Source of the DNA: JBBDMX01 sp040878035
GTDB taxonomy: Bacteria > Planctomycetota > Phycisphaerae > Phycisphaerales > Phycisphaeraceae
Length of the DNA stretch: 64,000 bases
Direction: 5' to 3'
NCBI GenBank assembly: GCA_040878035.1
Contig: JBBDMX010000101.1
Span: forward strand, 1 to 64,000
Made by a program: the position numbers and the translations under genes. The first letter of the stretch is position 1. Each line of letters begins with the position of its first letter. Positions 16,862 to 26,372 of the stretch are shown here, one piece after another. The notes under the pieces were generated by a model. That model was not told where the DNA came from. It saw only the letters and a program-made list of their open reading frames with translations, and did no database searches.

Positions 16862-19612
16862 ATGTCATCCACTCGACGATTTCAATCGCGTTGGGTACTC
16901 AAAGCGATGTCCCTTGGGTGGGTCCTGGTCGTCGTGAGTGTTAGCGCAAGTTTGGGGGCGCCTTTGGACATCAAGCTACCAGCGGTGGACCTACAGGCGA
17001 CGCAGGTTCAGACCTTGCCGACCTGGGTGGCCCAGGTCACGGTCGGGCCGGATGGGCGGCTCTGGTGCCAAGCCAACTACGCAGCTGCTGGTACCATTAA
17101 GAAAATAACCCTCCAGCAGACCAAGGTGCAGATCGCCAGCGAATTTGTCGCCACAGCGCCGCGCCTGTTGAGACCACGCGTGCAGCTCTTTGAGGCCGGT
17201 GGCCGGATTTGGTTTTCCAGTTATGCCAGCGATTTCAATAGGGATACGCACTGGTTGCTAGGTTACGATGGCAAGCAGTGGATCGAGCATGAACTGTCCC
17301 CCGGTCAACATGCCATGGGCATTGCCCAGAACACGGCCCGCGACAACGAAAGTGCCTGCAATTTATACCTGCAGGAGCGATGCTGGTTCGCCAGTCCCGG
17401 CGGCGTGACCTGCTACGACGGCACTTCCTTCACCTACCAGCAGGTGCAGCCTGGCGACCAGCCGGGGCATCGCGCGGTTTTATTGCTGGCTGAGCCTGAT
17501 AGTAAGGGTTTGGTGGCGGTTTCGCGCGGGCCCAAGCCCGCTGTGTGGCGCTGGCGCGATGGTACTTGGAGCCGGATTGATATCAGTTGGCGGAAGATCG
17601 CCGTCAATAAATTGCACATCGATAAAGATGGAAAAGCACCTGCCGGCTGGGAGAAGACGGTCGATAGCGAAACTCAGATTCATTCCGCAGCAGTGTTTGG
17701 CGGCGGTGTGTGGATCAGCGACGGCTATGTCATGCACTTCGCGGCCTTTGTGCAGCAATCCGACACGGCGACGGTTGCCCAGTTGGTCAAGGACCTGGGC
17801 GATGACAGTTTCGCAGTCCGCGAGACGGCCCATGAGAAGCTACGCTTCCGTGGTCCGGCCATCATGCCGCAGCTAAGCGCGGCCTTGCGGCAGACGACCG
17901 ACCCTGAAGTGAAATGGCGGCTGAAAGACTTGACCAAGACCCAGGTGTCCACCACCCAGGATCTGTATGACCTTGGTTCCTATCAGCTCCGCGGGATACG
18001 CCAGTTGCTTCAGGATGCTACGGGCAATGTGTTGATCGTCATTGAGTCTGTCCAGCAGAAGGGCAAAGACTTGGGCGGTGGAGTTGTGATTCTCAACCAT
18101 GAAGGCAAGTTCCATTTTGTTCCGGGCAAGGATTTGGGCGACGGATGGACGCCGACATATCACATGCAGGGCTATGCCATTGACATATCTCCCACGCAGG
18201 TCTGGTTCCATCAAGGAGCACCCGGTGATCCAGCATGCTTGTTGGATGTCGGCACGGGACAAGTGCTTCAACGATTTGACGAAGCGTCCGTTGTTAGACT
18301 ATTTGCCGCGCGACAGGACGGCACTTTGTTCGCGAAGAGTTCGCCAAGCGCTGCCACGATCTTTGCCTTTCAACCAGCAGCGCAGAAAGGCCAAAGTAAT
18401 ACGGCCGAACCGCTGCGGCTACAGATTCGTGACAACCGGGCGTTCGACATCGCGGCCGACGGCGCAGTGTATGCACTCGACAGAAGCGGTAGGGCCCTGC
18501 AATTGGCCGGAGCTGCCTGGCAGCCCGTGCCGGAACTGACGCAGCATACCTTCGCTTCTATCAGCGCGGGACGCGATGGCGTTCTGGTCTGCATGGATCT
18601 ACATCAGCAGTATTGGCTGCGAGAGGGTAAGACAGTGGCTCGCGCTGCCGACCAGCGCACGCTGGTGCAGCAGCAGTCGACCGTCCTCCGCAAAGCCTTT
18701 GCTGGGCGTAGTCCCTATTCTATGATCGGGCGCACCCAAGTAGGCATGGTGGAATGGTCAGTGCCGCGCATTCTGGCCGATAACGCGGGCAATCTATGGG
18801 TCGAACGCTATCCGCCCGGATGGAAGGAATCCCGCCTCGAAGTCTGGACTGGCCGTCAGTGGATCGACGTCCATCAGGCCGCCATGCAGGCCGGCAGCAA
18901 TGAGACCCTTCAGGCGGTGCTGCCGCTGGAGGACGACAGCGGAGTCTACGTGAGTGATGCGCAGCAAAGTGCATCCGGCAAGTCCTTCTATGCTCGAATT
19001 GACAGGGACCAGCTAATCCTCGCCCCGGCTCCTGCCTCCACATCACGCGAATCGCTTTGGGCGTCCGTCCTGACTGAGGATGGCGCCCGCTGGACAACGG
19101 GCGTACCCGCTGGAGAAACGGACAGATCGAAGATTGTCATGATGCGGTTCAACTCCCACGGCATCGTAGAGTCGTTCAAGCCCAAGAGCCGCAACGTGGA
19201 TGCCGTCATGCTCGACCGCAGCGGCAACCTGTGGATGTACGACTACCCGAGCAAGCGAATCTGGATCATGCGTGACAACAAGGTCGTTGCATTGCCCGAG
19301 TTATCCGGAATGGGAACCCTGCGGCAAGTGTTCGTTTCGGACAAGCCCGACTCAGCGTACGCGTGGACACCCGATGGCCTGGTGCATTTGGAAGCGACCG
19401 ATCCTGCCAAGCCTGCCGATTACAGGATCACTGGCACGACCGTCATGGGCGACAGTCGCGATGTGCCTGTCTACACCACCCTGCTTTCCGACGGTCGTCT
19501 GCTTGCCGAAAGAGTGAAGCCCCCCACCGGACCGGCCAAGTCGGTGACCTTGGAGATATACGCGCTGAACACCGGTGCGTCTCCGGCGCAGTTGCCCAAC
19601 ACGAAGCCGTGA
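16862..19612 (+). CDS. Large secreted protein with propeller-like repeats and a HEAT-like segment
   Basis: The product from ATG 16862 has 916 residues and begins with a signal peptide (Arg-rich start, then VLVVVSVSASLGA). I do not recognise the family. Recurrent VGPDGRLW, IWFSS, WISDG, DGAVYALDRSG, ADNAGNLWVE and DRSGNLWMYD segments are the kind of strand-turn motifs found in two-component-regulator/NHL-type beta propellers. Residues ~300-365 (LVKDLGDDSFAVRETAHEKL, then DPEVKWRLKDL) form a HEAT-like helical segment common in planctomycete secreted proteins. A frame extending 20 codons further upstream exists but would bury the signal peptide. A periplasmic or surface role is inferred; substrate is unknown. 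Confidence 0.75.
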   Translation: MSSTRRFQSRWVLKAMSLGWVLVVVSVSASLGAPLDIKLPAVDLQATQVQTLPTWVAQVTVGPDGRLWCQANYAAAGTIKKITLQQTKVQIASEFVATAPRLLRPRVQLFEAGGRIWFSSYASDFNRDTHWLLGYDGKQWIEHELSPGQHAMGIAQNTARDNESACNLYLQERCWFASPGGVTCYDGTSFTYQQVQPGDQPGHRAVLLLAEPDSKGLVAVSRGPKPAVWRWRDGTWSRIDISWRKIAVNKLHIDKDGKAPAGWEKTVDSETQIHSAAVFGGGVWISDGYVMHFAAFVQQSDTATVAQLVKDLGDDSFAVRETAHEKLRFRGPAIMPQLSAALRQTTDPEVKWRLKDLTKTQVSTTQDLYDLGSYQLRGIRQLLQDATGNVLIVIESVQQKGKDLGGGVVILNHEGKFHFVPGKDLGDGWTPTYHMQGYAIDISPTQVWFHQGAPGDPACLLDVGTGQVLQRFDEASVVRLFAARQDGTLFAKSSPSAATIFAFQPAAQKGQSNTAEPLRLQIRDNRAFDIAADGAVYALDRSGRALQLAGAAWQPVPELTQHTFASISAGRDGVLVCMDLHQQYWLREGKTVARAADQRTLVQQQSTVLRKAFAGRSPYSMIGRTQVGMVEWSVPRILADNAGNLWVERYPPGWKESRLEVWTGRQWIDVHQAAMQAGSNETLQAVLPLEDDSGVYVSDAQQSASGKSFYARIDRDQLILAPAPASTSRESLWASVLTEDGARWTTGVPAGETDRSKIVMMRFNSHGIVESFKPKSRNVDAVMLDRSGNLWMYDYPSKRIWIMRDNKVVALPELSGMGTLRQVFVSDKPDSAYAWTPDGLVHLEATDPAKPADYRITGTTVMGDSRDVPVYTTLLSDGRLLAERVKPPTGPAKSVTLEIYALNTGASPAQLPNTKP

Positions 19613-19716
19613 AGCTGTGAGCAGCCCCACACACCGGCAGCCTCACCGATCAAACTGCGCATCGCACGCGATCGCGCTGGGGTTGAAATCGATCTTCTTC
19701 ACGAACTCCACGCTTC

Positions 19717-19822
19717 CTACACCTCGCGCACTTTGACTTCCATACCGTCCACGTGGTAATCGGCTTGAAAACGGGACCCAGGATGTTATTGAGCGCCCAA
19801 AACCGGTTCTTCCGCACATTTG
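19717..19822 (-). pseudogene. Decayed C-terminal coding fragment of unknown family
   Basis: On the minus strand one frame reads RKNRFWALNNILGPVFK and, after a one-base shift, the next reads DYHVDGMEVKVREV followed by TAG. The two pieces look like one broken protein end. The C-terminal motif is reminiscent of planctomycete carbohydrate-active or structural proteins, but I cannot name it. Confidence 0.35.
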
Positions 19823-19890
19823 GTGAAGGCATAGGATCAAGTGGTGAGCGGTCGGCAGGAGGTTGACCGCGTTGCGGAAGGGAATCCGCC

Positions 19891-20436
19891 ATGTCGCCTT
19901 GGACCTGTCTGCCGGGCATGGGCTTGGAGGGGGTTTGCCTTGACGATCTGTCGGCCACAATCGGTCGCGTGCAGCTCAAGAAGCTGCCCCGCGTGATCGC
20001 CGCACGGCGAAAGTCGGCGATGGCGCTGGCGGCCGGATGTGCGAAGCTCAAGACCGTCAGGCTCCACACCGGGCTGCCCCACACCCAGGGCGTGTATTGG
20101 TTCCTGCTGTTGCGCCTGGCTTTGGACAAGCTCGCCGTGGACAAAGTCACGTTCGTCAAGGCATTGAACCAGGAGGGGATCCCGGCCGTGAGTGACTACT
20201 GGCATTCCCCCACGCAACACCTCTGGTGTCAGCAGCGAAAGGTCTTTGGCTCCAGCGGCTATCCATGGAAGAGTCCGCGCTACAAGGGCGATCCCCACCG
20301 CGAATACCCTCTGCCCAATGCCAGGGCCACAGACGCCACGCACATACTCCTGCCTTGGCACGAGCGATGTACCGCGCGCGAAGTCCGCGACACCCTGGCC
20401 GCGCTAGCCAGGCTCGAGCAAGCGTATCTGAAGTAA
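19891..20436 (+). pseudogene. Fragment of a DegT/DnrJ/EryC1/StrS sugar aminotransferase
   Basis: The 181-residue frame matches only the C-terminal half of PLP-dependent sugar aminotransferases: DDLSATIGRVQLKKLPRVIA corresponds to the family's (R)M(S/D)xLxAAxGxxQLxKL block, and GIPAVSDYWHSP and ILLPWHERCT match later landmarks. The PLP-lysine half (about 200 residues) is absent upstream, so the gene is truncated. It sits just before the sugar catabolic cluster and may be a relic of an older version. Confidence 0.65.
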
Positions 20437-20488
20437 GGCACGAGCCAAGTGCCAGCGACGAACACTTCCGGGTCCAGCACAGACGAAC

Positions 20489-21526
20489 ATGAAGAAGAGA
20501 ACCAACGCCACGAACCCCGGCGCGCAACGCCTCAACCTGAAACAACTCAAGGCTTGGGAATCACTCGGTTATGGGATGTTCATCCATTTTGGGATGAGCA
20601 CGTTTGATGGCGACGAGCTGTCGATGGGCGACAAGCCGTCCACGGCCTACGCGCCTGATCGTCTGGACGTGGACCAGTGGGTGCAGGTCGCCCGCGACGC
20701 GGGGATGAAGTACGCGGTGCTGACGGCCAAGCACGTCGCCGGTCACTGCCTCTGGCCCACAAAACACAACGATTACAACGTGGCCACCAGCGGCAACAAG
20801 ACCGACGCCGTTGAGGCCTTCGTCAAGGCCTGCGAGAAACGCGGCGTCGCCCCCGGGCTTTATTACTGCTCGTGGGACAACCACAACCGGTTCGGCTCGC
20901 AAACCCCAACGTACAGTGACTTCAAGCGGGCGTTCACCACTGTCGAGTACCGCGACTTCCAGATGAAGCAGGTCGAAGAGCTGCTGAGTCAATACGGACC
21001 GATCGCCGAGATGTGGATCGACATCCCCGTGGTGCTCGGCCCCGACGGTCGCCGCAAGCAGTATGAACAGATCCACCGGTTGCAGCCCGATTGTTTGGTC
21101 ATGATGAACGCCGCCTTCCAGGATGGCTCCAAGATGGACGCGGTCTATGACTCCGTGTGGCCGACCGACCTGATGTCGCTGGAGCGATGGCTCCCCCGCA
21201 GCGGCGGCGGGTACAACCCCTGGCACAGGATCAGCCACGGATTGCGGCGCACGAAGTTTACAGGGGGCACGGAGGACGTCCCAGAGTCCAACCAGGACTA
21301 CTACATCCCTGCCGAGGTCTGTGAGCCGGACGCGCGCCACTGGTTCTATATGCCCGGCGACCAGCCCCGCTCCGACGCCGAACTGCTGGGCATCAGACTG
21401 ATCTGCCGCGAACGCAAGGCCAACCTGTTGCTCAACGTGCCGCCGAACCGACACGGGGTGATCCCGAAGATGCACGTGGACGCGCTGATGCGGCTGCGAC
21501 AGAACATCGACCGCTCGCGGGTATAG
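20489..21526 (+). CDS. GH29-type alpha-L-fucosidase family protein
   Basis: The 345-residue protein has the GH29 TIM-barrel landmarks: GMFIHFGMSTF (29-39), LTAKHVAGHCLWPTKHNDYN (78-97), GLYYCSWD (123-130) and the nucleophile region AEMWIDIP with Asp178. Family members remove alpha-L-fucose from glycans. It has no signal peptide and lacks the C-terminal beta-sandwich usual in 450-500-residue members, so it would act in the cytoplasm on imported oligosaccharides; this is inference. It opens a run of plus-strand catabolic genes. A non-fucose specificity within the family remains possible. Confidence 0.8.
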   Translation: MKKRTNATNPGAQRLNLKQLKAWESLGYGMFIHFGMSTFDGDELSMGDKPSTAYAPDRLDVDQWVQVARDAGMKYAVLTAKHVAGHCLWPTKHNDYNVATSGNKTDAVEAFVKACEKRGVAPGLYYCSWDNHNRFGSQTPTYSDFKRAFTTVEYRDFQMKQVEELLSQYGPIAEMWIDIPVVLGPDGRRKQYEQIHRLQPDCLVMMNAAFQDGSKMDAVYDSVWPTDLMSLERWLPRSGGGYNPWHRISHGLRRTKFTGGTEDVPESNQDYYIPAEVCEPDARHWFYMPGDQPRSDAELLGIRLICRERKANLLLNVPPNRHGVIPKMHVDALMRLRQNIDRSRV

Positions 21527-21627
21527 AACAGCAGGCCATGCCAAAGCCTGTGGACGTGCAGTCGTACCTGCACAAGCATCTGGAGTTCGCAGGCGTTCAT
21601 TAGACATCGCCATTGGACAAGCCCACC

Positions 21628-22548
21628 ATGCGCACTGTGCATCAATCAACTGACGACCGAAGCAGGATCGACATCGAAGGTCTGGAGCGCCCCGTGCGCG
21701 TATTTCACGTGACCGATCCGCACCTCTGTTCCATCGACCAGCGCGACACCCCCGAGCGTTATGAGAAGTGGAAGGACAGCCGGGAGCGTTCCGGCCAGCA
21801 GTTTGCCACGCTCCTGGGCAAGCCCGCCGACCAACCGATGTACCCGGACGTCACCTTCGCTCGGACGATGGCGTTGGCCAGCGACCCAGCCATTGACCTG
21901 ATCGCCATCACCGGCGACCTGATGATGTTTCCCGCTCTGGCCAGCATTGACGCCGCCGCTGCCGCTATCGCCCGCGCCGGCCGGCCTACCCTCTACACCT
22001 CCGGCAACCACGATTGGTTCTTCCCCCGCGCCGGCTCTGGCCCCACCCTCCGCCAGCAATGGATGCACGTCCTCGAACCTTTCCACCGCGGCCGCCCCGA
22101 CGGCGACAGCCTCGACATTGCCGGCCTCCGTTTCCTCACCATCGACAACTCCACCTACGCGGTCACCGCCGAGCAGCTCGCCTTCGCCCGCCGTCAACTC
22201 GCCGACGGCTTGCCCACCATCGTGTTGATGCACATCCCGCTGAGCCTGCCGACGCTCCGCCAGCCCGTCATCGACAAGTGGAAAGACCCCATCATGCTCG
22301 CCGACCTCGACTGGCCCGTCGAACGCCGCGGCAAGTGGTGCGCGCAGCCTAACACCCCCGAAACCCTTGCTTTCGCGGATCTTTTGCGAACCGCACCGAA
22401 CCTGGTCGCGATCCTCTGTGGTCACGTCCACTTCGCCCACGCCGACCGGATCAACGATCACGCGGTCCAATATGTGGGCGGGCCCGGCTACGAAGGCCAG
22501 TGGAGACAGATTGAACTGCGTCCGGCCCACAGTCAGGACTCCACTTAG
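21628..22548 (+). CDS. Calcineurin-like metallophosphoesterase
   Basis: The 306-residue protein shows the complete metallophosphoesterase signature: VTDPHL (Asp30, His32), ITGDLM (Asp97), SGNHDW (126-130), LMHIPLSLP and CGHVHFAH. It would hydrolyse a phosphoester in the cytoplasm with a two-metal centre; the substrate is not evident. The ATG at 21628 is preferred over a TTG at 21613, although neither has a strong ribosome site. It lies between the fucosidase and a membrane protein, suggesting removal of phosphate from an imported or processed sugar. Confidence 0.85.
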   Translation: MRTVHQSTDDRSRIDIEGLERPVRVFHVTDPHLCSIDQRDTPERYEKWKDSRERSGQQFATLLGKPADQPMYPDVTFARTMALASDPAIDLIAITGDLMMFPALASIDAAAAAIARAGRPTLYTSGNHDWFFPRAGSGPTLRQQWMHVLEPFHRGRPDGDSLDIAGLRFLTIDNSTYAVTAEQLAFARRQLADGLPTIVLMHIPLSLPTLRQPVIDKWKDPIMLADLDWPVERRGKWCAQPNTPETLAFADLLRTAPNLVAILCGHVHFAHADRINDHAVQYVGGPGYEGQWRQIELRPAHSQDST

Positions 22549-22660
22549 GCTGCGGCGGAGCAGACGATCGAGGGCTTGGAGCCAGTTGGGGTTACTGTGT
22601 TGTTGGCTTTGGAGCGTGCGTTGTTGGGCCTCGCCTCCCCTTGGTTTGGGAGCATTCGTG

Positions 22661-25051
22661 ATGACCATCCGCGCCGTAATGCTTGGAGTTTTGCTGGGGA
22701 TCGGCATCTCCGCATTCACGTTTTTCAACGACGCGGTGATTCGGCACACGTTCTTGATATCCCACTATCTGCCCGTGGCGGTTTTTGGCGCCTTGGTGGT
22801 TCTTATCCTGCTGATCAACCCACTGCTGCGTGTGGCGGGCGTAAATGCACCCCTCCGGCCCGTCGAGTTGGCGGTGATCGCCGCAATTGCATTGGCTGCC
22901 TGCGCCTGGCCCAGCTTCAGCTTCTTTCGTGGCTTCGTCGCCAACACGGCCATGCCTCTGCACTGGCTCAAAGTCCAATACGCATGGCAGGCACAAGACG
23001 TGATGTCCTATGTGCCCCAGGGCTCGCCCAAAGTGGCGCGGGGACAATTGCGGCATGCCTCGGAATTCGCCAGGAAGATTGTCGCTGCGCAGGAGGCCGG
23101 CGGCCCGGAGTTGGCACACCGCCTCTGGGCACGATTGGGCCCCGAGGAGCGGCAGGTATTGGAGCAAGCCGCTACCGAATCGGGCTCGACCTCCGATCAG
23201 ACGACCGCGATCCTGGCCGTACTCAATGCCCACATCCTCGGCCCACCGCTTGATGGGGCGACCTTGACGGAACGACCGGCATCGCCGGATGGGCGTGGGC
23301 AGGCTTGGCGAAATCGTCGCCTGTTGGCTGCCGCGTTCCCTGATCATGTGTTGCCGCCGCCGCGCGGTGGTTCGGTGTTGATCACGGATTCATCTGACGC
23401 GGTCCTCTCGCCGCTGATTACCGGCGGATCCGAGTCCAAAGGGCTGATCGAAGCGGTTCCCTGGTCAGCGTGGTGGCCGACGCTAAGCCTCTGGGGAACT
23501 GCTGCGCTGCTGTTGGGCGCTGCGAGCCTGTGCATGGCGCTGGTGGTCCACCCGCAATGGTCGTCCAGTGAACTGCTGGCCTATCCTATTCCACGCTTCC
23601 TGGCGGAGCTCACCGAGCCTGACCCCAACGGCTCGGCATTGCCACGCATTGCGCGGCAGCACACGTTCTGGTATGCGGCAGGAGCGGTGATGCTGCTGCA
23701 CACACTCAACGGCCTGCACGCGTGGTTTCCACCCATTCCCGCCATCGCCCAGGACTTGCCCCTCATCCCGCTAGGCGAGCTGTTTCCCACGGCCCGCCGG
23801 GTCCATGGCCTCAACAGCATGCTCGGGTCCCACCTTTATCTCACGGTTATCGCTTTTGCATTCTTTCTGCGCAGTAACGTGTCCTTGAGTGTGGGCCTGT
23901 CGCCGATTGCATTCGTCATGGTGGGGACGCTCGTAATCGATCGGGGCGGAACGTTTGGCAGGGATTACATGGGCGCCACCAATACGAACTTGCTTCGATT
24001 CGGCGGGTACCTGGGCATGGCCCTGATGGTGGCCTATTTCGGACGGCGCTATTACCTGGACGTGGCCAAGCGAGCAGTGGGTTGGGGCAGTGCGAGTAGG
24101 GCACCCACGTATGCCGTGTGGGCTGGACGTGGCCTGGTGCTTGCCACGATCGGCAGCGTCGGGGCGATCTGGGCCGCCGGCTCAAGTCTTGGTTTGGCCA
24201 GCGTGTTCGTCTTCATGGTTCTACTGGCCTTCCTGGTAATGTCACGTATCGTGGCCGAAACCGGGCTTTTTTTCCTGCAACCGTGGTGGATGCCCGTGGC
24301 GGTGCTCACCGCTTTGCTGGGCATCGAGGCGATCGGTCCCACCGACTACATCGTGCTCGCCATGGCCAGTGCCTTGCTTATGGGCGATCCACGCACAGTC
24401 CTGATGCCGTACCTCGTCACTGGGCTGAAACTGGTGGACCGCACGTCGCCACGCGCCAATACGTTTCCGGCGCGGCTGTCCCCCTACTTGCTGGGCATGA
24501 TCGTCGTCGGATTTGCCGTATCTGCGGTGGCCGCATTGACGCTTCAGTACCATTACGGCACCGAGGGGTTGGGCGGGTGGTCGCAACGGACGCTGCCCTC
24601 GATGCCGTTCAATTCGTTATCGAAGTACCTGCTGGAGTTGCGCGCTGGAGGGACGCTCGACAATGTCGTTGTGAATGCACAGGGATGGGGTCGTCTGACC
24701 CGCATCGCGCCGGAGGGCGACCTGGTGCTGTGGGCCTTGCTGGGTCTGGTCCTCGTGGTAGCGACGGCCGCGGCGCCGCTGCGACTGTCGTGGTGGCCGC
24801 TGCACCCGGTGATGTTCCTGGTGTGGGGAACGGGCCCGGCCAACAGGTTCGCAGTGTCGTTTCTCATCGGCTGGGCAATCAAGAAGGCGGTCGTCCGCAT
24901 GTCGGGAGCCACGGGCCACCGCAAGCTCGTACCCATCATGGTGGGCGTCATTGCTGGAGAACTGCTGGCCGCCTTTGTATGGACGGGGATCGGCGTGGTC
25001 TACTTTTTCAGCACGGGCTTGCCCCCCGCGTACTACGAGGTCATTCCCTGA
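22661..25051 (+). CDS. Large multi-pass membrane protein (DUF6785/DUF6784-like)
   Basis: The 796-residue protein has about 14 hydrophobic segments (for example GVLLGIGISAF, VFGALVVLILLINPLL, LWGTAALLLGAASLCMALVV). It resembles the large planctomycete/verrucomicrobial membrane families DUF6785 and DUF6784; I am only moderately sure of the family. A soluble loop of about 130 residues follows the second to third helices. Transport, perhaps of the oligosaccharide used by the neighbouring enzymes, is a reasonable inference. The ATG at 22661 is supported by GGGAG eight bases upstream; the longer frame back to 22367 overlaps the phosphoesterase gene and is unlikely. Confidence 0.75.
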   Translation: MTIRAVMLGVLLGIGISAFTFFNDAVIRHTFLISHYLPVAVFGALVVLILLINPLLRVAGVNAPLRPVELAVIAAIALAACAWPSFSFFRGFVANTAMPLHWLKVQYAWQAQDVMSYVPQGSPKVARGQLRHASEFARKIVAAQEAGGPELAHRLWARLGPEERQVLEQAATESGSTSDQTTAILAVLNAHILGPPLDGATLTERPASPDGRGQAWRNRRLLAAAFPDHVLPPPRGGSVLITDSSDAVLSPLITGGSESKGLIEAVPWSAWWPTLSLWGTAALLLGAASLCMALVVHPQWSSSELLAYPIPRFLAELTEPDPNGSALPRIARQHTFWYAAGAVMLLHTLNGLHAWFPPIPAIAQDLPLIPLGELFPTARRVHGLNSMLGSHLYLTVIAFAFFLRSNVSLSVGLSPIAFVMVGTLVIDRGGTFGRDYMGATNTNLLRFGGYLGMALMVAYFGRRYYLDVAKRAVGWGSASRAPTYAVWAGRGLVLATIGSVGAIWAAGSSLGLASVFVFMVLLAFLVMSRIVAETGLFFLQPWWMPVAVLTALLGIEAIGPTDYIVLAMASALLMGDPRTVLMPYLVTGLKLVDRTSPRANTFPARLSPYLLGMIVVGFAVSAVAALTLQYHYGTEGLGGWSQRTLPSMPFNSLSKYLLELRAGGTLDNVVVNAQGWGRLTRIAPEGDLVLWALLGLVLVVATAAAPLRLSWWPLHPVMFLVWGTGPANRFAVSFLIGWAIKKAVVRMSGATGHRKLVPIMVGVIAGELLAAFVWTGIGVVYFFSTGLPPAYYEVIP

Positions 25052-25130
25052 AAGGTCCAGTCGCTCACGGCTCCGCGGGCAAGAGCGGACTGATGAAGTT
25101 CCTGATCGGGTCGATGCACCAGAGCTTGCC

Positions 25131-26315
25131 ATGACCACAACTGTTCCTCTGACGCCTGTACCACTGCCGAATCTGGGCCATGCCTTCGAGCGTTATCTGC
25201 TCGATGACATTGTGCCATTCTGGATGGATCACGCGCTGGACCCGCGGGGTGGGCTGAACACCTGTATTGGCGACGACGGCTCGGTGATCAGTCGCGACAA
25301 GTTCATGTGGTCACAGCTTCGGGCAATCTACACCTTTAGCGCCCTGTATAACTACATCGAGCCCCGGCAACAGTGGCTGGACACTGCCGCCGGCCTCGTC
25401 CAATTCTGCGCCCGCCATGGCCGTGACGAGCAGGGGCGGTGGGTCTTTCGCGTCAGCCCGGAGGGACGCCTCATTGAGGGAGCGATCAGCATCGGCACCG
25501 ATAGCTTCGCCCTGCTGGGCCTGTGCGAGTATTACCGAGCTTCGGGCGACGCCGCGGCGCTGCGCTTAGCGCGCGACACCTATGACAGCGTCACCCACCG
25601 CCTCTGGTTGCCCGGACCCTACCCCCTTGCGCCCTATGAGATACCGCCGGGTCTGGATGCCCACGCGATCAGTATGGCATTCTCCCTGGCGTTTCACGAA
25701 CTGGCGCTGGTGACCAAGGACGATGGGATTGGCCGCGCCGCACTGGCCTGCGCGGTCAAAGTCATGGATCGCTTCCGCCAGCCCCAGCGCCGGGCGCTGG
25801 TTGAGTTCGTGCATCTCGACGGCGCACTGGAGGACTCGCCGCCCGGCCGCGCGGTTGTCCCCGGCCACGCCATCGAGTCGATGTGGTTCCAGATACACCA
25901 GTTCCAGCACCACGGCATGAAGGATCGCATCCGCCAATGCCTCGAATGCCTCCGCTGGCACATGGAACTGGGCTGGGACCAACAGTACGGCGGCCTGCGC
26001 CTGGGGCTGGACCTCGACGGCAAGGAGCCGATCTACTGGAAGTTCCACGACGCCAAGCTGTGGTGGCCCCAGACTGAAGCGCTCTACGCCCTACAGTTGG
26101 CCCACGCGATCAGCGGCGAGCCGTGGTGCCTCGACTGGTACTGGCGGCTGCACCGCATCGCGTTCACGCATTACCCAGTGCCCGGCCACGGCGAATGGCG
26201 GCAACGCCTCGACCGGCAGTTCAGGCCGTTCGATGCCGTGGTCGCCTTGCCAGTTAAGGATCCCTTCCACTTGCCGCGGGCACTGATGCTGATGATCCGG
26301 CTCCTGCGTGCTTGA
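25131..26315 (+). CDS. AGE family (N-acylglucosamine 2-epimerase-like) protein
   Basis: The 394-residue protein matches the (alpha/alpha)6-barrel AGE family in length and motifs: WSQLRAIYTFSALYNYIEP (about 55-73), SIGTDSFALLGLCEYYRAS, VVPGHAIESMWF, KLWWPQTEALYALQLAH and the histidine near its C-terminal end. Members interconvert GlcNAc and ManNAc, or epimerise other sugars such as cellobiose or mannose. No signal peptide, so cytoplasmic. Its neighbours (Ntn asparaginase, NanA-like aldolase) make GlcNAc/ManNAc a plausible substrate pair, but the sequence alone does not fix the specificity. Confidence 0.85.
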   Translation: MTTTVPLTPVPLPNLGHAFERYLLDDIVPFWMDHALDPRGGLNTCIGDDGSVISRDKFMWSQLRAIYTFSALYNYIEPRQQWLDTAAGLVQFCARHGRDEQGRWVFRVSPEGRLIEGAISIGTDSFALLGLCEYYRASGDAAALRLARDTYDSVTHRLWLPGPYPLAPYEIPPGLDAHAISMAFSLAFHELALVTKDDGIGRAALACAVKVMDRFRQPQRRALVEFVHLDGALEDSPPGRAVVPGHAIESMWFQIHQFQHHGMKDRIRQCLECLRWHMELGWDQQYGGLRLGLDLDGKEPIYWKFHDAKLWWPQTEALYALQLAHAISGEPWCLDWYWRLHRIAFTHYPVPGHGEWRQRLDRQFRPFDAVVALPVKDPFHLPRALMLMIRLLRA

Positions 26316-26372
26316 CTATGGGCCGCACCGTGGGCGAAAACGAAGTGGTAACGTATCGTTTGTGAGGTGCCT

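Noticed and set aside
24118..25134. 338-codon frame within the membrane-protein gene
   Set aside because: Alternate phase of the DUF6785-like gene, no independent start signal.
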